DNA of 64,000 nucleotides, taken from the NCBI RefSeq assembly GCF_018873765.1, contig NC_057920.1, positions 11,607,307-11,671,306 of the forward strand, in the 5' to 3' direction. Source of the DNA: Telopea speciosissima (lineage: Eukaryota > Streptophyta > Magnoliopsida > Proteales > Proteaceae). Positions 59,058-64,000 of the stretch are shown in pieces (position 1 is the stretch's first letter; each line of letters starts with the position of its first letter). The position numbers and the translations under genes are program-made. The notes under the pieces were generated by a model. That model had not been told where the DNA came from, made no database searches, and worked only from the letters and a program-made list of their open reading frames with translations.

Positions 59058-60058
59058 ATGTCTTCAGTTGAAACTGAGATAAGCACATCTCCAAATCTCC
59101 CTGATGATACTATTACCAGTGCTGCTAGCCCATCTCGACATTCTCCTGGTAAGCTCTACTAGTATAATTACAGAGCAATTAATTTTACTTTCTCACCCTC
59201 TCCACCGAGTGATTCTTTGTGGCATTCTTGGTTGGTTTCAGATTTAATGAAAGATATATATCTATGGAAGAAAAAAAAACTAAGCTTAGCAGTCCTTGTT
59301 ATTTCAACAGCTACATGGGTATTGCTGGAAATCTATGGATTCAACTTCATTCCAGTTGTTTGCTGGGTCGCCATTTTCATTGTCACTTCCATATTCTTGT
59401 GGGGAAACCTGGCCAGACTCTTCCACAAGTAATAAATCAAAGAATTAAGTGTTACAATTTATATCCTTTACCGTTCGTTTCTTCGTTTAATTTACTCTGT
59501 TTTTCATTTTTTGGTCTCAGAGAGATACCGGCCATATCTATATGGGAAGTTTCAGAGGAACTCACAATGTTTTCACGGAACGCCCTTCGGGTAGCGGCGG
59601 AAGAAGGGATACTTTGGATGTTTCGGGTGGGTGTAGAGGATAAATGGTTCATCTTTGTTGGAATAGTTGCAGGATTGTGGTTGCTCTCCATGGTTGCTGG
59701 TTTTTTGAGTTTCATTTCTTTCTCATATATAGGTAATAACTAAAAATGCTAACCTTTTAGATCTTTTTCTTTTCCCCAAATTTTAAATTGGACTAGGGTT
59801 TCCTAAATCTTGTGAAATGTTTTACGCATTGAAGGTGTATTGATTGGCATGAGTGTTCCGTTCATTCTTTTCACGTACGAGAGTAATATAAAAGGATTCA
59901 GAGATCGTATGGAGGCGCAGGGGAGAAGATGGTTCCATAGGACGACGGAGTCTGAGTACAAGGTTGCTGAAGATAAAGTGAAGAACAAGGTTGGTGAAGA
60001 TAAAGGGAAAAACAAGGTTGCAGAAGATAAAGGGAAGAAAGGGAAGAAGGTCGAGTAG
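59058..60058 (+). CDS. RTNLB: Reticulon-like protein (RTNLB), 237 aa, four exons
   Basis: Reticulons insert hairpins into the ER membrane and shape tubules. Exons: 59058-59148, 59242-59428, 59521-59732, 59835-60058, all GT-AG, 238 codons with stop. The short Ser-rich N-terminus (MSSVETEISTSP) is followed by the reticulon domain: DLMKDIYLWKKKKLSLAVLV, the first hairpin TATWVLLEIYGFNFIPVVCW, FLWGNLARLFHK, EIPAISIWEVSEE, then DKWFIFVGIVAGLWLLSMVA and VLIGMSVPFILFTYE. The C-terminus is a lysine-rich repeat (KVAEDKVKNKVGEDKGKNKV ... KKGKKVE), about three 10-residue units, unusual for reticulons and possibly a lipid or microtubule contact. The upstream DNA shares GCGCCACGTAGC with the second copy. 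Confidence 0.88.
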
Positions 60059-60857
60059 TGCAAGGCTTGGTTGATTTGTACTTATCACATTGTTTGGTTT
60101 GATTTTTGCACCTTATTTCATTAAAATAACCTTATTTCATTAAAATAAAAATTAAAAGAAATTAAAGAGTAGAAAATAGGAAATAGCTAAGGAAGTGCTT
60201 CGATTTTGAAATTGAAATTGATTTTACTCTCGTTCTTTAATTAGCACATTGTTAATTTGATGAATAATGTAGGAATTTCATTTTAAAAATAAAACACTAC
60301 CATTCCTTTTTTAATGGTCTCACCACCACCACCATCCTGCCACCATTTTCCTACCACCATTGTTATCACCACCGCCAATACCACCACTATTGCTTGCCGT
60401 TGTCGTCGCTGCCACTATCACCACCCTGTTCGAAAGAAATATAAATAATTTATTCTAGATTGAATTATCAAATGAACTTTTTATTATTTATTCTAGATTG
60501 AATTATCAAATGAACTTTTTATTAATTTATTCTAGATGAACTTCTTATTCTTGAATTGTGTCAAATTGATGCAACTAAAATAATTTTAATTTCTTGACAA
60601 AAAAATTTATTGTTGATTGGTTTATAAAATCAATCCAATATTGAAATATAAATCATACCAAAATTGGCCTAAGGGTGTCAATTGATCCAGTTCTAGGTTA
60701 TCAATCAGGTTTCTTAACGGTTTTGGCCCTAAGAAGTCTGGACCAAATTTGAACTAATAAGTTAATCGATTTCAAACCTGAGATCCTGGACCATTAACTA
60801 ATGGGTGGACTAGTTCTGATTCCTAATTGGTTCTAAACAATCCAAATTAAAAACCAG
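60059..60857. other. 3' flank of RTNLB copy 1 with short tandem repeats
   Basis: A CACCACCAC-type trinucleotide tract at 60318-60425 and a roughly 48-bp unit (TTTATTCTAGATTGAATTAT, then CAAATGAACTTTTTA) repeated about 2.5 times at 60448-60550. From 60665, AAGGGTGTCAATTGATCC marks another hAT-like MITE end. Confidence 0.55.
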
Positions 60858-61876
60858 GTTGGGCTTCTGCTTGATAGGTCCAGCTTTATTGATCCTCCAC
60901 CTAATGGCCACCTTGGTGGAGGTTTTATCAAACCAGTAATAGATCCTCAAAATCCTTGTTTTGATTAAAAAAAAAACTGAGTAATTTTTGAATTTTTTAT
61001 TTGTCGATCAAGAAGAACGGATACTTTTTTGAGTGTTCCTAATGTATGTAAAGTATTTTTTTTTTTAATTTTAGTAACAATGTATGTGAAGGTTGCACAC
61101 CATTGAATGTTGAAGATACAATTCGTAGAATTGTAGAATTCATGTACATACTATCAAGCTACAACCCTCATCAGACTAAAAACTCAAAAGATAAACAAAT
61201 TACATTTGCTGACATTAACAATGGAATTAATCAAACAACCCCAGTTCAAAGATGACAGCTTTGTTGTGTAATGGAGTCCCACAGCTTCTAATCCATGTAT
61301 GGAACAATCAAACTGGCAGAGGAACTGCGATCTATTTGAAGCGTTTTTTAATGTAATTCAATGTTTGTTATGTATCTAATGGGGTTTCAATCTAGTGTAT
61401 GGGGGGTAGATTGAGTCAGCTTAGTATGAGATAAGTTAAAAGACTTGATTTAACACGTTTCATCAATTTTGGAGATTTTGATATAATGGTAAATACCTAA
61501 CATTTGGTATCACGGAAAGACTACATAGGAAAGGGTTACTTGGAGTAAAGTGAAAACCGTTAAGAAGGATTACCTGTTGTTGCTAGATAGAAACCTGAGG
61601 TAGAGTGGAGCCCATAAGGAAAAGATTACCTGCCTTCAAAGTGAGAGGGGAAGGGAAGTCAAATTAAAAATGATTTATTTTTTAATTTACATCTGATATG
61701 GTTTAATCGGTTTCGATTCCTTGATGGTTCTTGGCCCTTGGAAAAGACTGACAAAAGACAAATGTATGAAGCTCCGGCCATATGTAGCGAGCTGAGGTTA
61801 GAAGGTAAGCGGTAAGCCTCGCTCGTGAGATACACTCAAATTAGTCCAAAATTCTTAAGAATATAAATAATTAGAA

Positions 61877-62014
61877 GGGAGAATGTTCTTTGTGCCGTAG
61901 CGTAGGCTGCGCCCAGGCACATGGGCCTGCCACTTAGGGGGGTAGGGTGGTCATTGCGCCCACCCCCATGTGCCTAAGCTCAGCCTGCGCTGCGGCACAG
62001 AGAACATCGCCCCT
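61877..62014. repeat. Foldback, well-kept copy of 1848-1985
   Basis: GAGAATGTTCTTTGTGCCG and GTAGCGTAGGCTGCGCCCAG pair with CTCAGCCTGCGCTGCGGCAC and AGAGAACATCG; CACATGGGCC pairs with CCCATGTGCC. The centre GGGTAGGGTGGTCATTGCGC carries the shared core. Confidence 0.75.
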
Positions 62015-62590
62015 AAAATTATATTCCTAAAATATACAAAAACTCAAAATTCAATCTTTATTTTTTTGCATAATTACGATATAACCCTTATACATTATAA
62101 TATTAACTAAAATTAAATATGCATCTTAAATTGCTGTTGGATTCCAACCGGTTTCTTATTAATCTTTCGGTTCTCGAACCATTGGAAAACCGTCCAGTTC
62201 TATTAAATGGGATGGATCGGTTCTAGGTTTTAGCGGCTCAATTCGATTCATGATTTGCCAATGTAATCTGTGGGTTATGGTTATACTGGGGATGGGGAAG
62301 TTCATCAAACTCAACCCAGACCGGATTTTTTTGGCCCAATTGATTTTTGGTTCGGACGATTCTTTGATTGCAATCTACGTGTCAAAGAATGCAGTGGCTT
62401 CAACCTTAAAGTTGCGCCACGTAGCCTAAAGAGTTTCCACGTCTCCTGTTCTTTGCCGTGTCCGCGAAACAGAGAGAGCTCCAGCACCGCCAACTCTTCA
62501 AGAAGGAAGAAACCATCTTAAGATTAGATAATTCATTATTTCCCTTCTCTGCTTAAAGCATCGCTCTCTCTCTCTCTTGCTGTTACAATC

Positions 62591-63697
62591 ATGGCTTCTG
62601 TTGAAACTGAGATAACCACATCTCCAGAGAACTCTGATCACGATACTGTTTCCAGTGCTTCTTCAAACCCATCTCGGCATTCTCCAAGTAAGTTTTGTTG
62701 GGTATATTCTATAATTCAAATATATGTTCAAGTCTATTTGAATAAAGAATCGGGCTGTGATAAGCTTCACTTGATAAATCAAACTTGATATGAATTAATT
62801 TGACCGAATGATTCTTGGGGGTGTTCTTGGTTGGTTTCAGATTTAATGAAAGATATATATCTATGGAAGAATAAGAAACGGAGTGCATCAATCGTTGCTA
62901 TTGCAACAGCTATATGGGTAATGCTGAAAGTCTGTGGATTCAACTTCCTTACAGTTGTTTGTTGGGTCACAATGATCATTGTCACTTCCGTATTCCTTTG
63001 GGGAAAGCTGGCCAGACTCTTCCACATGTAATAAAATCAAAGAATTTAGTGTTCCAATTTCTATCCTTTTCTGTTCGTTTCTTCTTTTTAACTACTACTC
63101 TTTCTTGTCCTTTTTGGTCTCAGAGACATGCCGGAGATTTCTTTTTATGGGAAATTTCAGGGGAATTTGCAATGGTTTCACAGAACGCGTTCCTGATGGC
63201 GGCCGAAGGAGGGATAGTGTGGATGTTTAAGGTGGGTGTAGAGGATAAATGGTTCATCTTTGTTGGAATAATTGCAGGCTTGTGATTGCTCTCCATGGCT
63301 GCTGGATTTTTGAGTTTCTTTTCTTTCTCATATATATATATATATATAGAGGTAATAACTAAAAATGCTAACTTTTGAGATTTTTTTCTTTTCCCCAATT
63401 TTTTGAAACTGGATTAGGGTTTCCTAAATCTTGTGAAATGTTTTACGCATTGAAGGTGTATTGATTGTCATGAGTGTTCCGTTCCTTCTTTTCACGTACG
63501 AGGATAATATAAACGGATTCAGGGATCGTATGGAGTGCGAGGCACAGGGAAGAAGATGGTATAGAACTGTGGGTGATAGGTTCCGTAGAGAGACGAAGTC
63601 TGAGCACAAGATTACTGAAGATGAAGCGAAGAACAAGGTTGCTGAAGATGAAGCGACGAGCAAAGTTGCTGAAGATAAAGCGAAGAAGGTCGACTAG
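62591..63697 (+). pseudogene. RTNLB: RTNLB copy 2, pseudogene
   Basis: Four exons match copy 1 in position: 62591-62687, 62841-63027, 63124-about 63352, 63456-63697. Exons 1, 2 and 4 are open (MASVETEITTSP..., NLMKDIYLWKNKKRSASIVA, VLIVMSVPFLLFTYEDNING). In exon 3 a 2-base gain after GAGATTTCT shifts the frame (about 63140), and in the original frame the Trp codon of AGLWLLS has become TGA (about 63285). The exon 3 donor region is expanded by (AT)n. The longest product would stop inside exon 3 and lose the second membrane hairpin. The C-terminal Lys/Glu repeat is still present (KITEDEAKNKVAEDEATSKV). Confidence 0.82.
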
Positions 63698-63784
63698 TTT
63701 TTTTTCTGTGAGGAGAAAGGCGGTCAAGGCTTGTTTGATCCTTTATAAGTCTTTATTTTATCAATGTTATTTAAACAGTTGGGA

Positions 63785-63927
63785 AAGAGAACGCCACCTG
63801 GTCGCCGCCCTGCCCCTGACACAAGGGCACGTGAAATGACCGTTGTATAACGTAGAACCCCGGAAATGAACATCACCTGGTCGTGGTCCCTATACGTGTC
63901 AGATGCAACCGGGTGGTGTTCTTTCTC
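63785..63927. repeat. Foldback with GGTGGTGTTCT arms
   Basis: AAGAGAACGCCACCTGGTCG pairs with CAACCGGGTGGTGTTCTTT. Inside are CACCTGGTCG repeated at 63868 and GTGAAATGACCGTTG, again close to the shared AATGACC core. Confidence 0.55.
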
Positions 63928-64000
63928 CTTTTTTACAATTTTATGAATTCATCCTTCATTCCAAAGGCCGATGTGTCTATCATACTCTCATTTTCTTTGT
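63928..64000. other. Window end, nothing recognised
   Basis: AT-rich tail with no recognisable feature. Confidence 0.4.

Larger units (their letters stand above)
57300..60100. repeat. Tandem duplication unit 1 (intact RTNLB gene)
   Basis: From CAGGTTGAGCTTCTGCTTGA (about 57338) on, the sequence matches unit 2 from about 60858: TAGGTCCAGC, TGTTTTGAT, AGAAGAACAGATA, GTGTTCCTAATGTATG-like, TTGAATGTTGAAGATA, TTGTTGTGTAATG, then the gene. The period is about 3.52 kb. The unit starts about 100 bp after the NAT stop codon. Confidence 0.75.
60858..63750. repeat. Tandem duplication unit 2 (RTNLB pseudogene)
   Basis: Second copy of 57338-60100. Between about 61350 and 62320 its 5' sequence is replaced by unrelated repeat DNA, including a foldback. 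The 5' flank close to the gene is again shared (TGATTTTTGGTTCG, TTGCGCCACGTAGC, TTTCCACGTCTCC). Confidence 0.7.

Overview
The window is nuclear DNA of a flowering plant. It has plant gene families (NPF and NAT transporters, an RTNLB reticulon, LR-type serpins, SKIP, RPC4), short GT-AG introns in AT-rich DNA, 5'UTR introns, and much repeat DNA: LINEs, hAT-like and Mutator-like elements, foldback MITEs and an LTR fossil. I cannot name the species. Base composition and intron style look like a non-grass angiosperm; that is an impression, not a result.

Layout. 1-9.3 kb: repeat DNA (3' end of an L1-type LINE, a hAT MITE with target duplication, a SINE candidate, foldbacks, a repeat block present three times). 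9.3-18.3 kb, minus strand: a complete RPC4 gene (RNA polymerase III subunit, ten coding exons), with candidate 5'UTR exons reaching 18.3 kb and a dead FAR1/MULE fragment between them. 20.1-24.8 kb, minus: an NPF (NRT1/PTR) transporter whose introns hold an RTE LINE and a small LTR/PBS-like fossil. 28.9-33.5 kb, minus: a shortened SKIP gene that keeps its own 5'UTR intron but lacks most of the N-terminal and SNW core. 32.8-45 kb: a tandem duplication of a block holding the SKIP first exon, the SKIP/serpin divergent promoter and a serpin. It leaves two intact serpins and an orphan SKIP promoter plus first exon between them. 45.5-49.5 kb: a broken Copia fossil and several foldbacks. 49.6-57.2 kb, plus: a 14-exon nucleobase-ascorbate transporter (NAT) with several changed signature residues. 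57.3-63.7 kb: a second tandem duplication with an intact RTNLB reticulon and a copy that has become a pseudogene. 63.8-64 kb: another foldback.

These are unlinked housekeeping and accessory genes, not a pathway. The strongest observations are the SKIP/serpin block duplication, with its split promoter and orphan antisense-facing promoter; the SKIP core deletion; the serpin reactive-loop divergence (P2-P1-P1' Thr-Arg-Ser against Leu-Arg-Ser); the changed NAT motif; the dead reticulon copy; and a set of foldback elements with different outer arms that share an inner core like AATGACCRCCTTACCC. Exon boundaries were found by hand from GT/AG sites, reading-frame continuity and remembered family sequences. 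No alignment or database search was run.
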